This document shows positions 34,054 to 42,371 of a stretch of 64,000 nucleotides of DNA, in pieces (within the stretch, counting starts at the first letter, position 1; the number at the start of each line of letters is the position of its first letter). The translations under genes and the position numbers were made by a program. Source of the DNA: Bradyrhizobium sp. CSA112 (GTDB lineage: Bacteria; Pseudomonadota; Alphaproteobacteria; Rhizobiales; Xanthobacteraceae); the NCBI RefSeq assembly GCF_029051645.1, contig NZ_JAACFS010000005.1:62001-126000 (forward strand). The letters are read 5' to 3'. The notes under the pieces are model-generated. The model searched no databases. It saw nothing but the letters and a program-made list of their open reading frames with translations, and had not been told where the DNA came from.

Positions 34054-34267
34054 GGGCGAGAAGCGGCCAGCCGCCGCCATCGGCAACGCCATCATGATCT
34101 CCAAGATCGCCACCGGCGAGATCGAGGACATCACCACCGAGGACGGCAAGAACGCGGCCGCCGTGGCGCTGGGGCGCATGGGCGGCAAGGCGCGGGCCGC
34201 GGGCATGTCGGCGAAGAAGCGGAAAGAGATCGCCAAGAAGGCTGCGGAAAAACGCTGGGGAAAGTAA
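34037..34267 (+). CDS. Small basic RNA-/DNA-binding-like protein (KARAA-KKAAEKRW motif)
   Basis: A 76-residue, strongly basic protein: MPRGPKGEKRPAAAIGNAIM, ISKIATGEIEDITTEDGKNA, AAVALGRMGGKARAAGMSAK, KRKEIAKKAAEKRWGK. The final MGGKARAAGMSAKKRKEIAKK segment recurs in many small alphaproteobacterial proteins. The charge suggests nucleic-acid binding, but this is inference. Its start lies inside the preceding gene. Confidence 0.82.
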   Translation: MPRGPKGEKRPAAAIGNAIMISKIATGEIEDITTEDGKNAAAVALGRMGGKARAAGMSAKKRKEIAKKAAEKRWGK

Positions 34268-34315
34268 AAGAGTCTGCTTGCAAGCAAGCAGAGGCGCCCC
34301 CGGAAGGGGATGGTG

Positions 34316-34546
34316 TCATTTTCCCTTCGCCTTGGAGCCTTTGGTTTTCGCGGGCGGGGGCCCCGCAGCCTCCCTGGCGAGCCGCTCTGCCTTCAGACGC
34401 TCACGGTTGTTAGTGAAGGCCTTCTGCGCGATCTCGTGCTCAGTCATTGCCTTCTTGGCATCGACTTGGCGAAATGCCTTACGCGCATCGCGCTCGGCTT
34501 TGGTGGTCGGCTTTGGTGGTTGAAGCCCGCCCGGCGGCTTTGTCAT
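34316..34546 (-). CDS. Small KAERLAREA-family protein, third of three
   Basis: A 76-residue helical protein: TKPPGGLQPPKPTTKAERDA, RKAFRQVDAKKAMTEHEIAQ, KAFTNNRERLKAERLAREAA, ending GSKAKGK. The pattern AMTEHEIAQKAFTNNRERLKAERLA is a helix typical of a Bradyrhizobium small-protein family. Its ATG overlaps the stop of the gene upstream (34543-34546). Function unknown. Confidence 0.75.
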   Translation of the reverse strand: MTKPPGGLQPPKPTTKAERDARKAFRQVDAKKAMTEHEIAQKAFTNNRERLKAERLAREAAGPPPAKTKGSKAKGK

Positions 34547-34737
34547 TTCTTCGCCTTCAGCCCGATCTCGACTGCCTCTCGCGCCAGCCTTTCTGCTCTA
34601 AGGCGTTTGTGGTTTGCATGGAATTCTGGCTCGGCTTGGCTGTCCGATATCGTCTGCCTCGACGAAAGCGGGTGGAGAGCCCGTCGCTCGAGCTCGTCCG
34701 CAACCTGTTGCTCGGCAGACCGCTTCGGCTTGATCAT
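34543..34737 (-). CDS. Small KAERLAREA-family protein, second of three
   Basis: A 64-residue protein: MIKPKRSAEQQVADELERRA, SDSQAEPEFHANHKRLRAER, LAREAVEIGLKAKK. The C-terminal RLRAERLAREA matches the next gene, so the two are paralogues. ATG 34737 overlaps the preceding TGA (ATGA). Confidence 0.72.
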   Translation of the reverse strand: MIKPKRSAEQQVADELERRALHPLSSRQTISDSQAEPEFHANHKRLRAERLAREAVEIGLKAKK

Positions 34738-34965
34738 TTGCTTTTTCCCTTCAGCCCGAGTTCGACCAGGCGGCGGATGGCTTCTTAACGCAAATCAGCG
34801 GGTCGGCTGGCTGGTACTTCCGGTTTTCGGCCTCGCAGCCTCCTTCGCGCGCTCGGCCTGCCAACTCCAGATCGCGGAATGCTTCGGAATGAAGCTTGTC
34901 GATTTCCTCTTCCGTGACCGGCCGATCAGCGGGGGCGCGGTTGGCTTGGTGATAGCCTTTTCCAT
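34734..34965 (-). pseudogene. First gene of the KAERLAREA run, broken
   Basis: It begins MEKAITKP at 34965; the helix VTEEEIDKLHSEAFRDLELA follows in a different frame and EAIRRLVELGLKGKSK ends it in a third, with TGA at 34734. At least two frameshifts. The end resembles that of the following gene (EAVEIGLKAKK). Confidence 0.58.
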
Positions 34966-35489
34966 GCCGCACATGACGCGCGCGGCGGATTATAAGCAAG
35001 TCAAATAGCGACGGCGCTATTCCGGGTGGCGGAGCTGAGGCAGAGCTTGGGGCAACGTTTGGCCGCACGGCGGGCCCGCGACATTGAGGCAATGATCGCT
35101 ACCCGCCCACCCGTAACGAAGTAAGGCCGCCGCGTCTTAGGGGCCGCCCCAGCACGGCAACGCCATTTGCTGGTCGTCGGCAACGCTACCGGTGTTTTGG
35201 AACAACTGGATCCTGCAAACTGGTCGGAACGGTCAAAGGCACTAAGATTTGGGCGGGTGACTGTGTTGGTGCATCAGAACTTAGGGGTGCTGCGAACACT
35301 GAAGAACTCTCATCACCTCCCGCGGTCGCTCCCTCTGAAAAGCAATAATAGAAGCCGAGCAGCCTCGCGGGTGCGCGCTTGCGCCTATAGCACCGACTGG
35401 AGAAATCGTATCGCAAGGTAGACGCCTATCGCCGTGACGAATGTGATGCCAATGGCGATGGCAGTGTTTCGGACGACGTGTCCCCAGTT
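34966..35489. other. Stretch with possible peptide remnants
   Basis: On the plus strand near 35005-35125 a frame reads VAELRQSLGQRLAARRARDI, EAMIATRPPVTK and stop, with no start. On the minus strand near 35490-35390, NWGHVVRNTAIAIGITFVTA and a hydrophobic end look like a small membrane peptide without a start codon. Neither is safe to call a gene. Confidence 0.35.
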
Positions 35490-35552
35490 CCGCTAATCCG
35501 CAAGACGCAGCCTTACAGCAAGAGGACCGCGCACAAGGGCATCTGGGCTTCA
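35490..35552 (+). pseudogene. Orphan DNA-ligase C-terminal fragment, inverted
   Basis: The plus strand reads PLIRKTQPYSKRTAHKGIWA, the conserved end region of LigD-type ligases that normally follows NTATAKD. The ligase gene next to it (35563) is on the minus strand and stops exactly after ATAKD. The fragment is therefore the missing tail turned round, after a small inversion. Confidence 0.72.
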
Positions 35553-35562
35553 ATCGGGCTTG

Positions 35563-36312
35563 CTAGTCCTTTGCCGTGGCGGTGTTGAAGCCGTGATCCA
35601 CCTTTCCGGCATAGAGCAGGCCCTCACCTTTCTGCCTCCCGACATAGATGCCATCGAAATTCTTATCCTTCATAGCGAAGCCGGCGATGGTCAGCGTCTC
35701 GCCCTGGGCGCAGGTTTTCTTGACCCAGTCCCGGCCGCGCCCCGAAAGATAACGGCTGTCGCGGAGCTTGGAGACGACGCCTTCCAGCCCGACCTTGCAG
35801 GCATGCGCGAACATCTCTTTGCCATCGACCTCAAAGCTTTCGCTGAACTGGATAGCCGTCTTCTCGATCAACTTTTTCGGATGTGCCTTGCGCTCGATGA
35901 GCGGCAGTTTTCTCAGGTCCTGGACGTTCAGATAGAGCAGGTCAAAGGCGATCATCACAATCCGATTGGACTTGCCACGCAGTTCGTTCTGCAGCACGGA
36001 AAAGTCGGTGGTGCCATCTGCCGCCGGAACGGCCACCTCGCCGTCGATGATGGCGCTGCCGGCGTTGATCAGGTACGCGTCGCCAGCGACTTTGCTGAAG
36101 CGCCTGGTCCAGTCATTGCCGCGGCGGGTGAGGATCTTGATGGCATCATTATGGATGTGGAGCTGGACGCGGTAGCCGTCGAACTTGATCTCGTGGATCC
36201 AGCGCTCGCCGGACGGTACTTTCTCGATCGAGGTCGCCAGCGCAGGCTCGATGAATCCGGGGAAGGGCGCCTTCACCCCGACCGCCGCCACTTTCTTGCG
36301 CTGAAACGCCAC
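35563..36312 (-). CDS. ATP-dependent DNA ligase (LigD ligase-domain type), C-terminally truncated
   Basis: A 249-residue ligase: motif I with adenylated Lys is RWIHEIKFDGYRVQL, motif III is IVMIAFDLLYLNVQDLRKLP, motif IV is VGLEGVVSKL, motif V is GRDWVKKTCAQGETL. An OB-fold start (GFAMKDKNFDGIYVGRQKGE, GLLYAGKVDHGFN) is present, but the protein stops at TATAKD, about 55 residues short. The missing end lies inverted just downstream (35490). A GTG start (36312) fits. It would seal nicks or ends, as in bacterial end joining; activity without the full OB-fold is doubtful. The upstream neighbour is the RRCDLQM gene, as at 14 kb. Confidence 0.8.
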   Translation of the reverse strand: MAFQRKKVAAVGVKAPFPGFIEPALATSIEKVPSGERWIHEIKFDGYRVQLHIHNDAIKILTRRGNDWTRRFSKVAGDAYLINAGSAIIDGEVAVPAADGTTDFSVLQNELRGKSNRIVMIAFDLLYLNVQDLRKLPLIERKAHPKKLIEKTAIQFSESFEVDGKEMFAHACKVGLEGVVSKLRDSRYLSGRGRDWVKKTCAQGETLTIAGFAMKDKNFDGIYVGRQKGEGLLYAGKVDHGFNTATAKD

Positions 36313-36479
36313 GCCGCAAACTCCACGCCACTAAAGCTGATTCAACTGGCACAGGCGAATCGTTCCGGCCGGAAAAACGGGAACGCACCGCACCATGACG
36401 CGCGTCGCAACGCAGGGGTGGAATGCGGTCTTTCGCATGCGGGATAAATAGGCAACCGCGGAAGAAATGCGAGTCTGAG

Positions 36480-36833
36480 TTAGACCAGCCGAAGGCTCAA
36501 CTGGCGCCGATCGCGATCCTCGTGCCGCTCGACAAAATCAGAGATCGTAGAGGGAAGATCGCGCATCTGCAGATCGCAGCGACGACGCAGTTCGCGCGCG
36601 ACGTCTTCTGAAACATCTTCCGACCAGCGCTCGGTGGTATTGAAGGCGACGACGCGGATGGGGTTGCTATATTGGCCGATCAGTAGGTCTTGAATGACCG
36701 TTTCGAGATCGGTGGCCTCGTAATCAGCTTCGCGCCAGGCGCGGCCTAATCGACCGAAATCATCCGCCACCAAGTAAACCGTTTCATCGTTGTCGTTCGG
36801 GACTATCGACGGCGTCCAACTAGACCTACGCAT
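36480..36833 (-). CDS. RRCDLQM-type hypothetical protein, intact copy
   Basis: A 117-residue protein: MRRSSWTPSIVPNDNDETVY, LVADDFGRLGRAWREADYEA, TDLETVIQDLLIGQYSNPIR, VVAFNTTERWSEDVSEDVAR, ELRRRCDLQMRDLPSTISDF and an Arg-rich end. It is soluble, with a mixed alpha/beta look and no known catalytic motif. The start MRRSSW (36833) is the natural one; the longer frame is low quality. It lies 168 bp upstream of a ligase gene, the same order as the broken pair at 14.0-14.9 kb. Confidence 0.75.
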   Translation of the reverse strand: MRRSSWTPSIVPNDNDETVYLVADDFGRLGRAWREADYEATDLETVIQDLLIGQYSNPIRVVAFNTTERWSEDVSEDVARELRRRCDLQMRDLPSTISDFVERHEDRDRRQLSLRLV

Positions 36834-37128
36834 TATGAACTCCACGCAACGCGGAATTAAATTTACCTGACCTGAATCGTTCCGGCAGGAAGAACAGGAA
36901 TCCGCCACATAATGACGCGTTGCCGCTCCCAATGGGAGGTAGAAGGCTGCAACTGGGACCGCACCGCTGACTGATCGCTGCTAATTTGACGCAACCCCAA
37001 TTGATCGAATTGCATTCAGTTCCGGCCAGCAGGGGCGCAGGGTGGCTTCACGCTCATCGGCGGCGTGGCGGCGCGGGCGCTCGCGGCCCTCGCCCGACCG
37101 GTGGAGCTTGAGATCGTGGGATATCCTG

Positions 37129-37161
37129 CACTCAACGGAGAGTGCACACTCAACGGAGAGT
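37129..37161 (+). promoter_or_regulatory. Tandem duplication of a Shine-Dalgarno-bearing unit
   Basis: CACTCAACGGAGAGT occurs twice, 18 bp apart, just before the ATG at 37167. The second GGAGAG is the likely ribosome binding site; the first may be a standby copy. Confidence 0.6.
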
Positions 37162-37166
37162 ATGCC

Positions 37167-37418
37167 ATGACCCTGCTCATCAAAACGCTTGCCACAATCG
37201 CAGCTGGAACCGTGCTCGCTACGAGCGCCTTCGCCCAGAGCGCGAGGGAGATCCGCGGCGCTTCGCCGTTCGAAACAACGCCCAGCAATCAGAGCGCCTC
37301 GGTGCTGCTCTGGCGCTGGCCGCAAATGAAGACGTTCATCGAGCAGGCGGTGCCCGGATCGATGTTCGAGCTGTCCATCAATCGACGCACCGGTTTCGTT
37401 CCGCTTGCCGTCAAGTAG
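37167..37418 (+). CDS. Small secreted hypothetical protein
   Basis: An 83-residue exported protein. The signal peptide is MTLLIKTLATIAAGTVLATS then AFAQ. The mature part (SAREIRGASPFETTPSNQSA, SVLLWRWPQMKTFIEQAVPG, SMFELSINRRTGFVPLAVK) is short and has no cysteines. GGAGAG is five to six bases before ATG 37167, inside a duplicated 18-bp unit. Function unknown. Confidence 0.75.
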   Translation: MTLLIKTLATIAAGTVLATSAFAQSAREIRGASPFETTPSNQSASVLLWRWPQMKTFIEQAVPGSMFELSINRRTGFVPLAVK

Positions 37419-37653
37419 GAGCGGTTCTATGTCCCTGCGATGGCGGCTCTAGCCCCGCCCACGAGTGTTAGTAGCGCAGCTCGCGCGGTTCGGAGGTCTT
37501 GTGGCCGGAAGTGGTGGACACGGTCGCACCAATTCCAGTGCTGGCTGCCGGCGGCGTCACAAAGGGCGAGGCGTTCGTGCGTTCCCGAAAGACCGTTTCC
37601 CGGTGTCTATTGCATTACATCTCGCAGTCGTCGTCAGAACGAAAGGAATGCGG

Positions 37654-39348
37654 ATGTCGCGGACAGTGGCACAGATGATTGTCGAGTTGTTAGAACAGGT
37701 CGGCGTAAAGCAGATTTTTGGATTGATCGGAGATTCACTCAATCCGTTGGCGGATGCGGTTCGGCGCAGCAACATCGAATGGATCGGGGTCCGGCATGAG
37801 GAAGGCGCGGCGCTTGCGGCGGCCGGCCAAGCACAGCTGACCGGCCGGCTCGCGGTTTGCGCCGGCACCACGGGTCCGGGCAGCAATCACCTTGTTGCAG
37901 GACTCTATGAAGCAAACCGCAATCATGCACCGGTGCTGGCGCTTTCCGGCGAGATGTCGCGACGGCTGAAGGGAATCGAGTTTGTTCAGAGCACCGAGCC
38001 TGATCTGCTGTTCCGCGATGTGTCGCTTTACACCCAGACCATTTCGTCAGCTGCGCAGGCGGCCAGCGTGGTACAGCAGGCAATCGCGACGGCCTATGCA
38101 GGGCCCGGTGTCGCGCACTTGACCCTTCCGCAGGATGTCTTGTCGGAGGCTGCGCATGGCGAGCCGACGAGCCTTGCGACTTTGCGGCCGCGAAATGAAG
38201 TGTCGCCTTTAGAAGCCGAGGTTGATGAGTTGGCTCGCCGTATCAATGAGGCACACAGCGTCGTTGCAATGTGTGGCTTCGGCTGCCACGGCGCCGCTGA
38301 CCTGGTACGACAATTGTCAGATCGGCTGAAAGCTCCGCTGGTCCATACGATGCGTGGCAAAGATATTCTGCCCTACGACGATCCGCGATGGATGGGTGGG
38401 CTTGGCATGATCGGCACCCGACCAGTCTACAGCGCTGTGCAGCACGGCGATCTGCTTCTGATGCTGGGTACGGATTATCCCTATTCAAACTTCCTGCCCG
38501 CTCACGGCAATGTTGTCCAGGTCGATGAGCGGGCGGCTGCGTTAGGTCGAAGAACACGAACCTCGTATGCAATTGTCGGCTCCGTCAGGCCTACGCTCGA
38601 ACTGCTGCTGACGAAGCTGAAGCCGAAGAATGATGCGACATTCTTCGATCGAGTGAAGAACGAGCGGGCCAAGTGGGATGGCATGCTGGACCAGCAGGCC
38701 AATCTGAGCAGGAGCCAGCACAAAATTCATCCTCAGGCTGTAGCAAGAGCCGTCAGCGATCTCGCGAAGCAAGATGCGGTGTTTGTCCTGGACACGGGAC
38801 TGAACACGCTTTGGTCCGGCAATTGGATCCGGCAGAGCGGCGGCCAACGAATTGTGGGCTCGTTCAACAATGCGGCCTGCGGCACTGCACTCGGCCAAGC
38901 CAATGGAATTCAGGCGCTTGATCGTGGCCGACAGGTCATAGTGCTCACCGGTGATGGTGGCTTCAACATGCTGATGGGCGAATTTATGACGGCGGTTCAC
39001 CACCAGCTGCCTGTCAAGGTCGTGATCTTCAACAATGCAGCACTCGGCCTTATCACGCTGGAAGCGGAAAGTGTTGGGATCGTTCCCTTCAGGGAGGCGA
39101 TCGAGTTTCCCAATCCTGATTTTGTCGCGCTCGCGCGAGCCTGCGGAGCGAAAGGCTTTTCAGCCAAAACACCCGAGAACCTGCTTCCGGCGATCGTTGA
39201 GGCACTGAGCTGCGAGGGCCCGGCGATCGTGGATTGTCTTGTTGCATCGGACGAGATGCCCAATATTCCGCATCTCGAACTCGAACAGGTCAAAGGCTAC
39301 GCGATGGCCAAAATAAGGGAAGCCATCGCCGCCGTGGTGGGCGGATGA
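37654..39348 (+). CDS. Thiamine-pyrophosphate enzyme (pyruvate oxidase/acetolactate synthase type)
   Basis: A 564-residue three-domain TPP enzyme. The N-terminal PYR domain has VKQIFGLIGDSLNPLADAVR and RHEEGAALAAAGQAQLTGR with the catalytic-type Glu; a central domain has GVAHLTLPQDVL and MRGKDILPYDDPRWMGGLGM; the C-terminal PP domain has the TPP motif VLTGDGGFNMLMGEFMTAVH, ending with VIFNNAAL. Overall it looks like the ubiquinone-dependent pyruvate dehydrogenase/pyruvate oxidase (PoxB) group, but acetolactate-synthase-like or oxalyl-CoA relatives cannot be excluded. AAAGGA lies six bases before ATG 37654. No small subunit adjacent. Confidence 0.85.
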   Translation: MSRTVAQMIVELLEQVGVKQIFGLIGDSLNPLADAVRRSNIEWIGVRHEEGAALAAAGQAQLTGRLAVCAGTTGPGSNHLVAGLYEANRNHAPVLALSGEMSRRLKGIEFVQSTEPDLLFRDVSLYTQTISSAAQAASVVQQAIATAYAGPGVAHLTLPQDVLSEAAHGEPTSLATLRPRNEVSPLEAEVDELARRINEAHSVVAMCGFGCHGAADLVRQLSDRLKAPLVHTMRGKDILPYDDPRWMGGLGMIGTRPVYSAVQHGDLLLMLGTDYPYSNFLPAHGNVVQVDERAAALGRRTRTSYAIVGSVRPTLELLLTKLKPKNDATFFDRVKNERAKWDGMLDQQANLSRSQHKIHPQAVARAVSDLAKQDAVFVLDTGLNTLWSGNWIRQSGGQRIVGSFNNAACGTALGQANGIQALDRGRQVIVLTGDGGFNMLMGEFMTAVHHQLPVKVVIFNNAALGLITLEAESVGIVPFREAIEFPNPDFVALARACGAKGFSAKTPENLLPAIVEALSCEGPAIVDCLVASDEMPNIPHLELEQVKGYAMAKIREAIAAVVGG

Positions 39349-39960
39349 TCATGTCCCGCGTCGTGGATGAAACGTGCACGATGCCGCCCCGCGGTTGCGC
39401 GAACGAACAAGATAATATCCCAGGCGCTTTTGGAAAAGCCAACACCACGCAGCGGCGAAGAAGGTGCAGTACAGGACACAAGAACGTTATCGCGGGCGCA
39501 GCACTACACAAGAAAGTTGAGTTCGGCTGGCTTTGCGCAAACTCTATCCGACCGCCTATTGCTGACGAGCGGCCGGCAGCGCCGCTAAACCGTGATGGGC
39601 TTTGATTGAATCGGAGTTCATCCGCCCCCTATGTGTCACGCCCAATCCAGTTCAGCTCCGGTGCTGAAAAGCACCCGATCGGCTTGAAAGGCACCTTACG
39701 CATTGTCGAGCTCTGATAAGTCATTGAAATTGCAGCAAATGCGACCGCCCTCCGAGCGCACCAGGCAAATCAATCACTTAGAATGCTACACATCAGAACG
39801 GACCTTTCAGTCGAGCTCAAGGGTGGCTTCGGCGGCGCTGCTGGAGCTCGCGCGGGATCTCGTCGCATCTGAAGCAGATTGGCCTAAATGTGACGGCCAT
39901 CACCGCCCCTCGATTCGATTACGGCGCGAACCGCGTAAAGACGAAGTCGCGTCCCTTCAC
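39349..39960. other. Stretch without a recognisable gene
   Basis: Between the TPP enzyme and the regulator tail no frame has coding character. It may be the remains of the missing front of the regulator, but no homology is visible. Confidence 0.4.
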
Positions 39961-40861
39961 GCGGGCGCACTCATTGATGGGAATCTCCCTTCACCTCAAT
40001 GGAGAGCTTGGCCGTGCGCAAACTGCGCTCGAAGCGGCGTTGCGGTATGGGCCTCGTTCTGGCCGGAGCACCACGAACTATCTTGGCTTCGACGGCAGGA
40101 TTCTGGCCGGCGCGATCCTGGCCAGGACGCTCTGGTTGCGAGGCCATCCGGATCGGGCGGTGGAGCGCGCCCTTCTGACGACCGAGGATGCAGAAACCCT
40201 TGACCATCCGCTGACGCTCTCCATCGCTCTCGTCTGGGCTGCCTCGGTGTTTCTCTGGATCGGCGATCTCGATCGCGCAAATGCGCATTTTGATCGACTT
40301 TTCGCGCTTGCCGAACTCCATTCTCTCGGACCCTATCTGGCGGTTGGGCGTGGTTTCCAGGGGGAAATTGCCATTCGGCAAGGCGATGCAGACAAAGGGA
40401 TCAGGAGCTTGCAATTTGGCCTCGCTGAGCTTCACGCGGCGCCCTATGAACTGCTCACCACGCCGCTCAACATCGCGCTCGTTCAGGGCCTCGCCGCAAC
40501 ACGCCGGCTCGCAGAGGCCCGCACACTGATCGACGAGACGATCCAGTCGGTCGAAGCGAATGGTGATCTGTGCTATAAGCCCGAGTTGCTGCGCGTGAAG
40601 GGCAATCTTGTTCTTGCAACGCCGGGGCCTAGCGCCAATGAAGCGGAAGCATATTTCACGCGGTCGCTCGAACTGAGCCGTCGTCAAGGGGCGCGGGCAT
40701 GGGAGTTGCGCACCGCAATCGATCTGGCTGCTCTGCTCGCCGCCCGCGGTGAACGTGAGCCTGCCCGAGAACTTCTCCAACCGCTATTCGAGCACTTTGC
40801 GGAGGGTTCCGATACGCCGGATTTGAAGTCTGCCGCCCGCTTGCTGGCGACGGTGGGTTAG
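39961..40861 (+). pseudogene. C-terminal TPR tail of a large winged-helix/ATPase regulator
   Basis: About 300 residues of tetratricopeptide-like sequence: AHSLMGISLHLNGELGRAQT, LAGAILARTLWLRGHPDRAV, LSIALVWAASVFLWIGDLDR, SLGPYLAVGRGFQGEIAIRQ and the very typical ANGDLCYKPELLRVKGNLVL, RSLELSRRQGARAWELRTAI, DLAALLAARGEREPARELLQ. This is the end of transcriptional regulators that carry winged-helix and ATPase domains first (about 900-1000 residues). Those parts are absent. The end is intact, the start is an artefact of open sequence. Confidence 0.75.
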
Positions 40862-41357
40862 CTGGGCTCTCCCATATGTTGCCGCTGGAATTTAAGGAAA
40901 AGCTTTCCAAGATGCCGCATCGTAGACGCTGTTGATGAGCGAATCCGGATCAGCCGACGGCTGCCAGCAAGGGGAAAGGCGAGGCAAGCGCACCCAACTC
41001 CTCGGCTGCGATGGCGAGCTCAATGGATTGCAGCAGCGTATCCGTTGTGGAGCGGGTCTGCGATTGCGACGAAGGCGCCCAGCGCCCCAACGAGAGGAAT
41101 CCGATCTTCTTCATGCAGGCAATCTATGGGATACCCGGCGCCGCTTGCGATTGCCGATGTGGCACGATGGTGGAAAGCGTTTTACTATCGGGTCGAATCC
41201 TTAGCTGAGGCTCCGGTTCCAGCACACACACAACCCGCCTAAGCGCCCGGAAAGCGCCGATTTCGCTGGCGTTTTCGAGACCCTCCGGAGAGAAGCTTGA
41301 GAATCCCTTCCTCTCCGCCATTTCAACTGAAACTATTCGACCGATAGAGATCAGACT
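40862..41357. other. Intergenic stretch ending in a tRNA-like 3' remnant
   Basis: No coding sequence is certain. Short frames near 41011-41208 are weak. Near the right end lies a tRNA-Ser 3'-end-like piece (separate entry). Confidence 0.4.
41295..41320 (+). repeat. tRNA 3'-end-like remnant, possible attachment site
   Basis: AATCCCTTCCTCTCCGCCA matches the T-arm 3' strand, acceptor stem and CCA of a tRNA-Ser. The 5' part of a tRNA is absent and the T-loop is off consensus. Such 3' remnants are typical footprints of island integration, but a random match is possible. Confidence 0.4.
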
Positions 41358-42038
41358 ATGGAAGACATCGAGTTTAAGAAATATAAATCTGAAATACGGT
41401 CAACAATACGAAAAGTACTTTCGCAATCAGAACCTGGACGTCTGGATGAGGCCGCGTTTCCTGCGTACTCACATCCCAATCCGCTCATCAACTGGCTTTT
41501 CTGGCAGCGACTCCGGAAGACTATGGAATACCTTGAGCCGCACGCACCATACCAGCGTGTGCTCGATTTCGGATGCGGGTCCGGCGTACTTCTACCGTTT
41601 CTTGCGAAGATTTCCTCTCACGTCACCGCTGCCGATCTTGATCTGACGCCGTTTGAGCGCATGAAAGCACAGATGGGATTTCACGCGAACATCGAAACGC
41701 TCGACCTCAAGACCGCAACGCTGCGTGGATTGCCCACCGCATCGTACGATGTCATCACCGCACTCGACGTACTCGAGCACGTCGAGGATCTCAACGGTAC
41801 GCTCAATGATCTCTTGCGATTGCTCAAGCAAGGGGGCCGGCTCATCATATCAGGTCCTACGGAAAACATCTTTTATAAGCTCGGTCGTCGCATGGCTGGA
41901 AAAGAATATTCCGGCGACTACCACGAGCGGGGTATTGCCGAAATCAAACGAGAGGTCGCCAATCGCGGCGCGATTGACCAGATTGCCGTTCTCTATCGTC
42001 CTGTTCCGCTTTTTGATCTCTTTGCTGCGGTTCGCTAA
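41358..42038 (+). CDS. Class I SAM-dependent methyltransferase, A+T-richer than neighbours
   Basis: A 226-residue methyltransferase: motif I is VLDFGCGSGVLLPFLAKISS (about residues 69-88), the acidic strand is VTAADLDLTPFERMKAQMGF, and DVITALDVLEHVEDLNGTLN gives the motif II area. The later part has GGRLIISGPTENIFYKLGRR and DYHERGIAEI. It looks like methyltransferases of polysaccharide or lipid modification, but substrate is not readable. The first 40 codons are unusually A/T-rich (AAGAAATATAAATCTGAAAT), suggesting recent transfer. It lies 38 bp after the tRNA-like remnant. Confidence 0.82.
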   Translation: MEDIEFKKYKSEIRSTIRKVLSQSEPGRLDEAAFPAYSHPNPLINWLFWQRLRKTMEYLEPHAPYQRVLDFGCGSGVLLPFLAKISSHVTAADLDLTPFERMKAQMGFHANIETLDLKTATLRGLPTASYDVITALDVLEHVEDLNGTLNDLLRLLKQGGRLIISGPTENIFYKLGRRMAGKEYSGDYHERGIAEIKREVANRGAIDQIAVLYRPVPLFDLFAAVR

Positions 42039-42175
42039 CTAGCGACATAGCCCCCGACGTCGATGTCGCTGATCGACTTCAGCGCACCGTGGCGTAGCGC
42101 AGCGGAGAAATCGGCGGGCTCGCACTTTCATTAACGAGCGCCACGCGATCTCGTCCAAGCAGCGGTTACTGGCGG

Positions 42176-42226
42176 CTTGGCGCGATCGACGTCCGCAACG
42201 GGCATGACGATGAGCTGGAGCTTCAT
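42176..42226 (-). pseudogene. VOC/glyoxalase-family start fragment
   Basis: The minus strand starts MKLQLIVMPVADVDRAK, the standard opening of VOC (glyoxalase/bleomycin resistance) proteins, then loses homology after 17 codons and stops at a TAA about 15 codons later. The rest of the gene is missing. Confidence 0.5.
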
Positions 42227-42371
42227 CTCGAATGTGTTGGCAACCGCGGGTTCGCTCCGAAAAGCGTTGCCATACTTTCACCTCGTCGGTCCGGACAGAA
42301 AGCAATGGGGGCGAGTTACACTTGCGGTGTTGCCGATGGCAATTCGAATTGAACATTTGGCAGGTTGCTCA

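Noticed and set aside
39703..40203. A 166-residue frame over the regulator tail
   Set aside because: The overlapping frame carries clear TPR sequence; this one does not.
41011..41208. A 65-residue frame
   Set aside because: Some protein-like stretches but no ribosome binding site, no family, and competing frames of equal length.
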